Positions 1 to 12,503 of a stretch of 64,000 bases of DNA are shown in pieces. The DNA lies in assembly GCA_024734555.1 (NCBI GenBank), contig JANPWX010000126.1:2570441-2634440 (forward strand), in the 5' to 3' direction. The stretch comes from Trochalopteron elliotii. Taxonomy: Eukaryota > Chordata > Aves > Passeriformes > Leiothrichidae. Position 1 is the first letter of the stretch. Each line of letters begins with the position of its first letter. The notes under the pieces were generated by a model. The model was not told the origin of the DNA and searched no databases. It worked only from the letters and a program-made list of their open reading frames with translations. Both the position numbers and the translations under genes were made by a program.

Positions 1-414
1 CCATTACCTGTCATTTCTCCTCTGTGAAGTGATTTTTGCTCAGCCTTTTGATGAAGAAATGTTCTGTCCAAGCCACTATCTAGGTTGTGGTGTTGTAAGA
101 TCCATGACAAAGCTGTAAGAGGTCCATACTACTTAGTAAGCTGGAAACATACCTAGTTGCTAACAAACAATATAACAATCTCAATTCTAAAACTTGAGAA
201 TTATCCTCTTTGTTAGGTAGTCAAATCAGTAGCTCATGGTATAGTCTAGATCCAGGTCCATTGGCACACTGCAGCTGATGTGGCTTGGGGCTGGTGTCTG
301 GCTTTTTTTTTAAGTGATGCTGTGAATATTTCTTATGTGCTGTTGTCATTTCCCGTTTTTTTATTATATCAATATTCATTTTCTGATACTTTAATTTTTA
401 AACAATCAAAGAGA

Positions 415-441
415 TATTCTATATCTATTAGATATAGAATA
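415..441. repeat. 27-bp near-perfect palindrome
   Basis: The 13-base arm at 415-427 (TATTCTATATCTA) is the exact reverse complement of 429-441, with a single base between them. It is AT-rich. It may be a chance palindrome, a replication-slippage product or a binding site for a dimeric protein. No known element was recognised. Confidence 0.85.
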
Positions 442-450
442 ACGCTTTCC

Positions 451-505
451 CTGATAGATTGAAAGGTAGGTAGGTTGAAAGATTGATAGGTCTGATAGAT
501 TGAAA
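451..505 (+). repeat. short direct repeat of GATAGATTGAAA units
   Basis: The 14-mer CTGATAGATTGAAA occurs at 451-464 and again at 492-505. Degenerate copies (TAGGTTGAAA, GATTGATAGG) lie between them. This is a minor degenerate tandem array starting ten bases after the palindrome at 415-441, so the two may share a history of local duplication. Confidence 0.7.
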
Positions 506-3500
506 CAAAAGACAGATGCACAGCCAGAGGCAAGTTTCTCTAAATGCAGCTTTAGATTTGTAGGAATGGGTAATTAGAATAATAAAATGTATAATTTTAG
601 TTAGCTTATTTTTAAGTGGGTGGTAAATGAGCATTTTCTAGCGTGGAAGTGGAGAGACTTCCTTATGCCACATTCAGCTCCAGCATAGCATGTAACTTCA
701 TCATTTGTGCAATCCACTAATCCCTGCATGGGCATTCTTAGAATTAAAATGCTCTTAATTTAGTAGAATGAGATAAATGAAATTAAAGTTCCTTTTAATA
801 CTGAATACTGTACAGAGCTACAATGTGGTTTAGCTAATTCACTTTAAATTCACAACTTCAGTTAATCTGAATTAAGCTTCCCAAGTCCTGCATGTGAAGA
901 CATCTTTATTTAGAAGAAGTTGCTGTTGTGGAAAGAGCAATGGACTCAGCCCTGTCCCGAGGCATTCTGGCAAGCAGCTCTCTTGTTCTGAGACAGAGAC
1001 TTTCTGGGCATTAGCAAATTGTCTAACATCCTTTTCTTCTCCTCTCACAACGCCTCCGTGCCACCCCCTAAAATCGTGGTTTCTGAACCATTCCTAGCAG
1101 TAACTTGCTCTGGTTGTATTTGCTGTGCAGCTGAGGAAACAGTATTTCAGCAACTTGTACCATTTTGGAGCAGGGACAGTTAAACTTGTCCTGAAACCAG
1201 TCATGAACACACCCTGTGGTCTGAAGGGCCTGTCCAGTGGATGTTCCCTGCCCAGGCCAGGTACAGAGCGGGGAGCAGGATGGGGGATCTCTTGTGCATG
1301 GCAGAGATTTGTGCAGTAAATCCAGACTTGTGCTGTGTATAACTCGGAAGCCAAACCACGAGAACAACTGTCTTTTAGGGTCAGAACTTAGCTGAGAGGC
1401 TTGCTCCTGAAAATATTTACTTTTCTGCTTGGAAATGATCTTGTGGTGATGTTACATTTTTCTTATGAAAAGAGTAACTGGTCACATGGGTCAAATACAA
1501 CCATATAGGACAAACCCCTAAATGAAACTTACTGTTTGCCACATGCAAGGAGTGCTGGACCATGTAACTCTCACTGCAAGTTCACTTCATAGTTTTCCAA
1601 CTCTCACTGTTTTCCAGCCCTTGCCCTAATGGGAAATTGTTCATCGAATAGTTGCATTGTCTCACAGGCTGCTGGTTTTGGTAAGAGATCAGCTGGAGGG
1701 GGATCACTTGGATTTCTCTACATTTTTCAATTGGAATTTCCAGTATGTTGATCACAGATGTTATGAATAATAGGTAGGAGATAATGGAGTAAAAATCACT
1801 TTATTGCACTCCGTCTTTGAATTGGGGTGCACAGATAGACTCAGTGAGGAAGAGGTGGTTTTCCATGTGCCAGCTGATGAATTCATGTTCCTTCCACCTG
1901 GCAAAGTTCTGCCTGACATGCTGAAGTCTCCAGAAGCCCTGAAAGCATCATGCACTGTGCGTGTGTACTATAAATAAACTTTTAAAAACATAATTTAAAA
2001 ACACCTCTGGCAAAGCACATGCTTAACTGAAACTTGTCTGGTCAAGGTTGACTCAGTGGTGTAGGAAGAAGATGGGGAAAGAGCAAGTGGGAGCAAATAA
2101 ATGAAATCTGCTCTAAGAGAAAAGCCTCTTGTTTGTCATTTTCAGGCTGCCCAGGCTCTTGGCATGTGAGGTTTGGGAGATCCCTAGTGACTTTCTGGAT
2201 ATTTGCCCTTGGCATTCGTGTTTGTGAGTGATCTGAGATTTCATTAACAAAGCTGCATGAACAAGGTTAGTTAACCTGTTAGAAAAAAATCAGATGGCTG
2301 GGAATCATAGTTGATTCTCCAGTTCTAAGAATCCAAATAGCTCTGGCTGATGGTGGCCAATCAATTAGACAAAATAATTTCAAGAAGTCCTCTTAATGAA
2401 TTTTTATGTGTTCCACCCACAGTTTGGACAGCTGCAACCCTTTATTTTAAATGGACAATTCTTTTGATCTGCACAGAACCAGAGGAGGTTTGGGGAGATG
2501 AAACTCTCTGAGGGTAAATTGCTCTGATAGTATCTGTGGAGGTATATAATCTATATGATCTGCATTGCTGTTGTCTCAAAGCAGGTCTGACTTACCTGCT
2601 TGTTTTTTAAGTTGTGTGAAAACATGATGCATCTTCAAGTAAGAAAAAGAAATCTAAAGTAAGGCTTCTTTAGATGGGGCACTAAGGGGTTAAAGGCATT
2701 GCCCAGTCCCGAGGAAGCCTGTTTCAAGGCAGGCATCCACTGGAATAAGGTTTTCCTGCAGACACAGGCTGATGTGCTTGCAGCAAGGATTGCAGCCTTA
2801 TCAGTAAAGATAAACATGCAAAGGCTTCCAAACCCCTGTGTCCCTGCCACTTGTTTGGGATCCTTTTCCAGAGACCAAGAGAAAATACAAGATCTTCACC
2901 ATGATAGATGCTACTTCCAAAGGAGGCAGGCAGCAGAGCTTGTAGACAGAGACCACGCATTAGTCTGTGCTTTGGAACAGGTACAGGAGATATTAGTTTA
3001 CCTGATTCAAAATAGTACTTGAGACCTGGCAGTATCATGTGGGATTGGCCCTTTCCCCTCACCCATCAGTCCTTTGCTGAGTGTCCAATGCTGGGTTTTG
3101 TTGCCCTCACTGAGTTACTTGCCATAGCTAATTTCTGCTGCCAAGCAACCTCCAGGCTTTACTACCCATTTGTTTGCCATTTCCCACAAATACTTCAAAT
3201 GTTACTTTATTTTAATCCTGGTGCTGAGAGGAGGGTAATGGACATAGTGTTTCTGTTAAAAATGCACAGGATTAGCTACAGAATTTTTGGGCACAGAACA
3301 GACCACTTGAGTTGCCTGCAAAAACAGTCACTATGGTAATATTAGGTGTAATTAAGGTGTAGCCTTGTAAATAATACACTTTTCTTATTTCTCTTCTCTC
3401 CTGTTCTATCATGAGACACGGCAAAGCAGGAGATGCAGAAATCAAGCACCTGGCTTCTCGAGTCAAATTCCAAAAGTCTGCATTGAAAAATGCAGAAGTT

Positions 3501-6500
3501 ATTCCAGATGGGTGAGAACTGGCACTCTTTTTCTGTCCAGGAAAATTTGTGCCATTCTGCAGGCTCAGCCTCTTGTTTTGCCACTGAGCCTGATTGACAC
3601 TTACATGTGTGTGGCCTTTTTACACAGTGGTGGACTTAAGTTTGAAAATCCAGACATTTTTGGACTGTGACAACAGTTGGTATGCTGTTTCAATCTGTAT
3701 TTTATTTTTTAAAAATTATATATACTATTTTAAAAGGGAGTGTGGCAACTTATTGCAAAAATAAGAGGAGAATGGTTTACAGAAACAATTTAAAAGTTGC
3801 TCCCAGATGAGTGAATCTTCAAATGTGGAAAAAGAGACTTATTTCAAAAATTTCTCTTCAACTTGCAGTGTGAGAGATAAAGCTAGTTCTGAGAACGTGA
3901 AAATGTGGGCTCCATGTGCTAAAGCTATTTGAAAAGAGGTGTGAGTGAAGGGGCTGAGGTTGGTGTGAACGTCAGACTTCCTGCCTTCTGCACTTTCTGT
4001 GTCGCAGCTGTAGCACGCTCATAGTGTGGCACTTCTTTTAAAAGGGACTCTGAACTAGCCCAGCCTTTCAGGGAAAGACAAGCTGCAGCCAGAAATTCTG
4101 GCCCATCGAAGGATGACAAGAGGAAGAGCTTTGTTACTAGCTTGTGTTTGATCTTAGCAGCTTTTTTTCTGCTCTCAGTAGCATGCTAATGATACCTGTG
4201 GGAGCTGAAAAATGGGTGAATTCCTGCTAGGGTGCGGACAAGTTTGCAGTTTAGTTCTTGTCCTCTTCTTCCCCTCTGGTAAAAATTTTGGGGGCTGTCC
4301 CAGATACATAAAAAGAAACTTTTTCCTAGAATAATTTCTGTCCTCCATCTGCTAAGGAGCCTGAATCAGAAAGGCAGTAAGCAGTTGACTCAGTTTGTTT
4401 TGTCTCCTCTCTCCCTTTCTTATGTTTGAAATTATGAGTATTTATGGGAAATGACTGGCTTGAAAGTCTAGGATAAGTCTGAGCTCCCCATAAGCCATTT
4501 CTTTTCTACAGTTCAGTTTTGCCTCATTTATTTTAAACTTTAAAGCTGAAATGCCAAGTGCATCCTAAATCCCCTTTTGTTTCAAACACCAGAGTTGCCA
4601 GTTTCACATTTCTGACATCTGATTCTCTACATATTATGTCCCTCTTGGTATCAGAGGACCCAGTGGGGTGGGCAGGCTGCACCCTGGGTCAGAAGAACAG
4701 GGAGATGGTGAAACAGAAGAGTGCCAAACCTGGAGGCAAATACAGCCCAGTTTCTGCTGCTGCCCAGGGAGAGGGTCTGCAAGTCTGTGATAAGGGATGG
4801 AAGGACACCAAGAGGGATGGGTGGGCCCCCAAAGGCGGGGATCTGGATGCCAACATATCTTGCTCCAGCTTTGCAACTAGCAGCATGCAAGTGCTTCAGA
4901 GGGAGGGCAAGTTGTGGTCTGTGGTTTAGGGAGTTGACACAAATAGTCTCTGAACCCTTTTTTTACAGGCCTGCAAAGGAGTGTTCTCTCCAGGGAACTG
5001 GAGCCTGCTGTCCTTGGTGTAATCCTTTCTTGCTTAGCAGGTTCGAGGCTGTGCTCAGAGCAAGCAGCCATGGCTGGCTGACAGAGAGGGGTGTTTAGCA
5101 TCCTACACAGTTTGTGCTGTGTTAGATTAGAATGGGCATGTTGGTAATTAAACACTTGGGTCTGGGTTTCTGTTCTTAAACTACTGCTGTAAATCAGCAA
5201 TTGGGTTCTGTGGCAGGCAAACTTTGACAATATTTCTGTGCCCAAGAACCGTGTGGGCTAGGCTATTTTTAAACCTCTTTCAGTAAGCGCACTGAAAAAA
5301 TAACATTTTTGTGGACAGAAAATACAGAACAGTGTGTTGACCTTCATTGCTGATCAAACTTCAGTTGCACCCAGATATAACTGATAGCAGATCTTACCTG
5401 GATTTGCTTTCTGTCAATGTATGTAGGTGGTCACACAGAGAAGTGAAATACTTCCATAATATACATATCAAAATATCTGGATGGAATAAGAAGAAATAAG
5501 AATAAAATGTGTTGGAGGGGAAAATACATTGCAAATCTTTCAACTTCAGTGAGAAAATATTCCCATAGTTCAGATATTTCACTCTATGTGAATGCTGATG
5601 CTGAACCTAATAAAAACCATCCAGATGGAGAGAGATCACTACCTAGTACTAAAATATCAGCACTCCTATCGGTGTGCACTGTGTTCCTTGTACCTGGCAA
5701 AGCACTGGCTACACTGATCTCCCAGCCTGCTTCCCTTCCAACTGGGAGTTCTACAGGGATGACCAGAGGGAATCTTAGTGATACTACAAAGAAGCCTGTT
5801 TGCTTAAGAGGGCATATGCACATCTTTTAACAATCTGGTTGTGTACCTTCTTTGTGGGAGGATCCCATACCTTATACAGAGAGAGGCAAGTGCTAATTAA
5901 CTTAATTCTGGGAACAGGAGGTGGTATGACCTTTTCCAAAGTGATTCTTTTGGGCCACAGTTTACAGAGAGGTATTTGCTAGGACTGATGTCTGGGTTTG
6001 CTATGAAAACATTATTCATACAGAAGTGTAAAATTCCCTGGTGTGGCCGGGGAAGAAATTAACCTCCCAATCTCTCTAGTTAGGGTTCATGGTTCCTTGT
6101 CTAAAAATTGTTGGCATGGTGTCCAGATTTATGTTATTTGATATCAAAACACAGTTATGTTTCCTATCATATCTTTTAGCACTGAGTACAGCAAGTAGAT
6201 CCAAGTTATTATTAGACCATTGTTTTGGACACCACTCACTGGGTTGTGAACACCCCACCTTTCATTGGCAAAGCAGGCTGAAATTAATTTCTGGGGAATC
6301 TTTTTTTCTGAACTATCAAGAGGTGTTATTTATTCTGAGCATCTTCCAAATTTCAACCTCTTTTGCCAAAGAAGTGGTAAGGCCTCTTAATGTGGTAATG
6401 CCATCTCTTTGCTGTGCTTCCTCTGAGCAGCTCAGGGACACAATTACAAGCTCTGAGTGTGCCTACACCACCCGATTTATGTTCTTGCTACCAGCACTAA

Positions 6501-6984
6501 GCAATCACTCCCAGTTGCTCCAGTGTAGACAAAACCAGAGACAGCTACAGCACTGCCTTAGCAGCAACTGCAGAGAGCAGAGCTTATGGAAATGTGCCCG
6601 AGGTGAGCAGGACAGAGGGCCATTGGTGTGACTCCACTGAGGAAATGAAATGCAGCCTCAGACTGGAGGCAAGTTGCTGTGGACCCCTGGCTGGCCACGT
6701 GTCAGGCTCACAAAGCATTTAGGATGCCTGGCTGCAGAGAAGTAGGCAGAAAGCTGTCCATGGTGTCTTGCAGCTGCAGAAAGGTAGGAAGGCAGCTGAT
6801 AAAACTGAATTTTCCTCAGGCAAAGAAATATCTTTGCTCCCTGCTCCCTGTTGTCTTCTAATGTATTTCCCAAAACCCCAACAAGGCAACTCTCCCTCGT
6901 TCCCCACCACCACCCCCAACAACAAAAAAGCACGGGCTTGCCGGACCCTAAGTGAAACAAACGTAAGCACCTCTTTGGAAAACA

Positions 6985-7374
6985 CTGCTGAGGCCTGCGG
7001 CCATCCCGCATTCCTGAGGAGGCTGCGAGCCTCCTCCCCAGCGTGCCTGCCCAGCAGGGCAGCCGGCTCCGGAGGCCGCGCTGCTGCTGCTGCTCCCTCG
7101 CTGCACCGACATGCCCGCGTACAGCCCCCGGAGGGGCTCGCACCTCTCCCCGCCGTGGCCGTAGCCACGTCTTGTGCTGCCCCTGCTCGGGGGAACAGAA
7201 GCAGCACCTTCACCATGCGGCATTTGCTGCCATATTCATTCAAAGACAGCTCCATGTCTGAAGTGCTGCCAGACTGAGCTACGAGCACCGCGAAGCAAAC
7301 AGCTGCCACATCCTCATCCTACTTCTTGTCACGGCACTGCAGTGGAGCTGGAAGTTTTTCAGCAATGTAACTAG
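6985..7374 (+). promoter_or_regulatory. CpG-rich cluster with a splice donor; candidate promoter or non-coding first exon
   Basis: From about 6985 to 7200 the sequence becomes GC-rich with roughly twenty CpG dinucleotides, in contrast to the CpG-poor flanks. A good donor follows at 7374/7375 (CTAG then GTAAGG). In vertebrates such a pattern often marks a promoter followed by a short untranslated first exon. HIC genes have non-coding 5' exons upstream of the coding exon, so this is a candidate HIC2 first exon about 40 kb from the acceptor at 47363. It could equally be an enhancer or the start of an unrelated non-coding transcript. No TATA box or conserved exon was recognised, so confidence is low. 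Confidence 0.3.
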
Positions 7375-10300
7375 GTAAGGGGTATTTATTTTGATCAAAA
7401 TGAAGGTAAAATCCCTATTTCCCAGTTGGTTTAAGCCCTATTTACAAAGATCTAGTAATGCATGTATGTAGAAGAAATATCTACATGAGCGAAAATGTGC
7501 CCTGCTAATATTAAAAGGTACGCGGTGGAATTTTGCCTAAGGATAAAATGTCATTTTAATTGAAAGCTGTTGTAACTTGATAGGGCATATCCACAACAGT
7601 CTTGAGGATCTACTTTAAAATACAGTTAAAGACAGAGACTACTCCCACCACTCTGTCTCTTAGAGCTACATGTCCTCTTTGATCCATCCATGGTGCTTAC
7701 GATTCCTAAGAGACATGCATACTGCCAGTAGTCTGAGCTTATTAATATTTATATGATACCTTTCTTCTGAAGATGTGTGCTTTGCAATTATTAATTAAAA
7801 ACCATTTCACAAACTCCTAAAATTTAGCTCCATTTCATAGCTTACAAAACAAAGACCCAGAACGTTTGTGTGTGTTTTGCATGAGACAAAGGAGATTAGG
7901 AATGTGGACTTGTCTGCATGGACTTCTACTGCACTGTATTTCTTTATCTTTCTTTTGCCAGTAACTTTGGACAAGGCAGCACAGGTTTCCTTTGACAATA
8001 AGATGCACCATGAGCCTGTACTACCTAGGCAATACTGAGAAGATGAGTGAAAGGAGTCTTCTCTTTCGTTCTGGTTCTTCACACAGTGCTTGCTTGTTTT
8101 TTAGAAAGCTTCTTTAAAAATACCACCTGGAAATGCTTTGTCAGCCCTGCAGACCACATCCCGAGTGAATATTCACTTGAAGATGTTAAACCCTTCCCTT
8201 GCACACTGTATTTTAGGTCCCATGTTAGAGCAGATAGAAGGGATGGTGGGTTATAATCCACACCAGACGTGGGCCCTCTCCTCTCAGTCCTCCCTGGTGC
8301 TTATGGAATGAAGGAGCTTGGCTCAGTGTGAGACTGATAACGGGAGGGAGGGCTTGCCATGCGATTAGACCAGTTCACTGTAAACACCTAAGTTGCACAA
8401 GTGGCTCAAACTTTGATCTTTTTGTTGTGGAAAAGAAATCTGAGACTCTGAAACCTGCCCTCAGTCACAAACAAGGAGGTAGACATTACTCAAGCCCAAC
8501 TGTGGAAATGTAAATACAGTTAAATGTGATCAAAATGGAAAAAGCACTTCTTTTTTCCTCATCCCCTGCTCCCCAGTGTACTGCCTACTTTCACCAGGGG
8601 CTCCTACTCTGACTTGCCTAGCTCTGTTTGTGAATGCAGGCCCCATTCTCACACCTGAAACACCCAAATCCAAATGCTCCCGAGTGCTGTCTGGGATAAG
8701 GTTTAAGCCACAGGTGCAATTAAGCTTTTAAGTGGTAAGCCTATTTGGTTAGGGGCACACCTAGAGCCTGCAAGAGAAAAAACGATCAGTCTTTCAACCT
8801 GACAGGTGGTTCCTGAAATACTGCTGGAAGGGTTAAGAAGAAGCTACAGCATTTGTGATTCTCCTGGTATTTAGTGTAACAGCTCTCAGAACAAGGTCTC
8901 TGTGGTTGCATATGGCTGTCCTAGTGAGGTGGGATTTGATTTTAATTAACAGTTCTGGTAATGGATTATCGAAATGATGGTTTTGCTGAAGCCTTGGGCA
9001 CACTCTTCATAGTCCTGTCTTCTTTTTCTCTTATGGCCTCCTTCTAAAATCTGCCTGTGCAAACACTGGAGCTCAAGGATAAGTTCCATAGGAGTGTAGG
9101 CTGTTAGCCTGTGGTCTCTTTTACTATTGGCATTTAGGCCTTTGATTAGATTTTTAGAGGAAAAATGTCATACTAGGTTGTCTGGTAAAATGCTGGTGAA
9201 TATTTTAAGATGCATATGTTCCAGGCATTTGATGAGCATAAGAAAAATGGGGGATGTGAGACTCGTCATTCTGATTTTTTTGCACTGTCATAGCTTTGCT
9301 TTTACAATCATTAGAACAGCACCAGAGACCTTTGCTTTGCATAGCCTTGAGTTCTTGGGCAAGGATTTAAACATGGAACATTAAGACATGTTAGTGAACA
9401 TGTCCTAATTAGTCTCTTCCTTGGCTACCACATCCTCAAAGGCCACGAGCCTTGCCTATACTACGCCTCTCAAACACCTTCAATAATGTAGCATTTTATC
9501 CTAGTCTAGACAAAGTCTTAAGGGTTATGTTGTCTAGTCAACTAATCGCTCCTTTTAGTGGGAAAACTGCTTTTCCTTTAGGATTGTTTCTCTGTTTTTT
9601 CCTCCTTGCTGTCTCTTTTCTCCTCCTTCTCTCTGCATACCTTCCCTGCAGCAACTCCTGTTCCATCTGCCCTAATGGAAGCATTAACCATTTAATTGCT
9701 GTTTAGGAAAATCTCATCACGTGGGCTTTGCAACAATACTGGAGTGGGAGGGAAGAGGAAGGAGATATGTGAGTTCCCAGTTCTCTATCACTGACCTGGC
9801 AGGGCATTAGTCATTCTTGACGCCATGAGGGTGTTTAACATCTCCTCAGTCTAATGGGTACAACAGTTGAATGGGGTTTGGATGTACCTGAGCCCTTGTC
9901 ATCTCTTGCTGCTGAACTTGCTATTTGACCTCGAGCAAACCAGGCTGGGCCCTTCCTCCCTTAAGCAGATAGAGGGCAAGTACTGTAGCTAAGTGCTTTT
10001 TGATTCTTAAATGCAGAAAACATATTCATGCAAAGGACTAGTTGCTTTTCTTGTATAGTAAGAAGTACTGTGAGGTTTTGAAATCTTTTCCGTATGCTTC
10101 CGCACCACGTTGCAGAGAGTGGGGTGAGAAGCTGGAGGAGATCTGCAGTTCTCCAAGCAGTGAAAGCCCTTTTAGCTCTGCATTCCCAAGCAGCCATATG
10201 GGGCTTTTGCCCAACTGACTTATTTCCTTGTATGATGCAAATTCAGCTGGTGGCCCCCTTCTCTCCCCCTGGCATCTGCTATTCTAAGCATTCGAGTGGG

Positions 10301-12481
10301 TTATCAGCATTTCAGCTCCTCTTTGCACTCGCAGCACCCAGTTGCCACAGTTGGGTGTAGTCTGTAGTAAAATACTTGTGAAAACTCGGTAGACTCAGAG
10401 GGGGCTGTGAGTGATGTGGTAAGAAAAGGTGTGCAGGTGGACTCTGCAACCCACGTAGTCAGTCTCTGCCCTGAGGGCTTTTCGTGGCTCCTTATAATTG
10501 CCAGTTTCTCACTTGGTTTTGCAGGACTCTGAAAGTTGCGTTGGAGATGGGAATTGGACCTTTTTCATTCTGTTGTGAAAGAGAAAGGACTGAAATATTG
10601 GGATAATTGGAGAACTAATGAAATTGCCATTGTAAAAGACAAGAAAATTGTATTCTTAGCAATTAGCAAGGGAAAGCATTTCAGTCAGACTAAAACTATC
10701 TTCTTATTTGTTTGGGAAGTTTATTGTTAGCAGATGTTTAATTTCCATAAACAATTAATATTTGGAAAGCTTAAAGTTATTTTTATATATGTAAAAACCC
10801 CTTGTATTTTGCTTCAGTCATGAAGTAGCCACTCACACAATGTGTCCTCAAAGGCCAGAAATTACCTTCCTGATTCTTTCAAAGAAAACGTGGGGGTTTG
10901 TGTAGGAGAGTGCAGAGGAGAGGGTAACTGTATGTATGGGCACAGAATGGAAATAAGGGACAAAATACCTTTGAGGAAAGTGACAAAACATGCCAAAATA
11001 CTTCTCATGCTGTATACCTCTATCATTAACAACCCCTACTTCCTCTCCCCCAACCCCACCTCAAAAAAAAAAAAAAAAAGTTCCATTTTGAAAACATCCT
11101 TGCAGGTCACGTGGCAGCTGGCAAAGGCTGCTGCCCCTTCTGCCAGAGGCAGTTTAGGCCCTTGAAACAAAGCAAACTGGGTTGAAATTCTAGGCATTAA
11201 AAAACTAAAGCAGCTGCCTCCCTGATATCCTGAGTTGGACTCTGATTTCAGTTTCGCTTCTGCTAGATCTTGGGTAATATCATTGCTATGGTGTAACTGA
11301 AATGAGAACTGGGGCTGCTAATCTTGACATTGGGTCACCCAGTGGTAATCCATTTGTTAACTCTGTTACATTTGTGAGAGCACACACACCCACTCCCTTT
11401 GGACTGCAGTAATTTATTTGCCCTATTTTATGTCTGATGGTCACTTGAAACTGTACCCCTTGCCTGTCAGCAGCTGTAGTTGTTTTGCTAAGTGACGATC
11501 TAAAGTGAGACTTCCTTGTGCAAATGTGTATTTTAGACACTGTCACCAGAAATCCAGTGGCTCTCCTCTCTCCCTGCCCCTCTCTCCCTGTCCCCTTCAG
11601 CTGTTTAGATTTCAGGACACATGGCTTAAATGAACGTATGCTTGGAGTTTGCAGAATGGCTTGAATGACAGGAGAAATCGGATCACACAATGAGGGTTCA
11701 GACCCCAGCCACCAATTGGTACAGCAGGAGTCTGCAGCTCTCTTACGCTCATTATTGTCTCGGCATAACATCCAGCCCTGAGCGTGTCTCACGTCCCCTC
11801 TGCAAACGGGGACTGCCATGGGAAGGAGCAGGCGGGGGAATGTCCCCCTCCCTCCCTGCCAGCCCCCGCTGTCTGTGGTACCCCCAAGGCCTGTGGGGAG
11901 TGGGGTGGAGAAGGGCCTGCACACCTCATTGTGCCTTCTTTGCTTACACTGGAGAATCTCCAGCTTATCCTGCCAGTGCAGTGACTGCATGTGGAGGAGG
12001 GGGAGAGGTTGTGTTGCAAGCTCTGAGAAAATTAGTTGTCTCTATTTTATCTTTTGCAGCTGCAGCACTTTTTTTTTTCTCCCCTCATCATTCCCCCCTC
12101 CCCATGTGAGTGGTATGTCTGAACCATATCCTTCAAAACCAGTTTTCTAAGCAGATTAGATGGGCAGCAGAGACAGCTATGCAATCAGGCAAAAATGTGC
12201 ACTCAAGCCTTCATTTCATGCAGTGGCCAGAGCAGTAAGTGTCTACCACCTGCATTTTTTTTTCTTCTTCTCTCCCTTTGCTGTTATTCTATAGTGCTGT
12301 TGTCTGTCACTGTTGTAGACTGAAACAAAATGCTTGTTCTGACCCTTAATTATATAAAAATTAGGGAGGGGAAGGAAGTTGGGTTCTACACTAATACTCA
12401 TTAACATGAAACACAGAGCATGCTCCCGAGCTGGCGTGCTTTACTATGCAAAGTGATATTTGCTCCCTGTGAGCGTGGCGA

Positions 12482-12503
12482 AGGGTAATCTGGGGATTAC
12501 CCT
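12482..12503. promoter_or_regulatory. inverted repeat with paired TAATC cores
   Basis: AGGGTAATC at 12482-12490 is the exact reverse complement of GATTACCCT at 12495-12503, with four bases between. Each arm holds a TAATC core, and the right arm reads TAATCC on the minus strand, the site preferred by K50 homeodomain proteins such as the OTX, PITX and GSC families. A head-to-head pair could bind a dimer. Function is inferred from the motif only. Confidence 0.3.

Larger units (their letters stand above)
1..6984. other. non-coding DNA, upstream or 5' intron of HIC2
   Basis: No exon, RNA gene or recent transposon is recognisable here. The open frames are short, lack known domains and overlap one another on both strands, as expected by chance. 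Composition is moderately AT-rich. The stretch at 920-1060 vaguely resembles an old MIR-type SINE, but the match is too weak to call. The stretch carries a near-perfect palindrome at 415-441 and a small direct repeat beside it, listed separately. Whether this is intron or DNA upstream of the gene depends on where HIC2 exon 1 lies, which the sequence does not settle. Confidence 0.6.

Noticed and set aside
920..1060. MIR-like SINE relic
   Set aside because: Only loose resemblance (GGAAAGAGCAATGGACTC) without the core box; too weak to annotate.
6719..7309. 196-codon minus-strand frame over the CpG cluster at 7 kb
   Set aside because: It starts at GTG, is Ala/Gly/Arg-rich as expected for GC-rich DNA, and overlaps plus-strand frames. 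No known protein is recognised.
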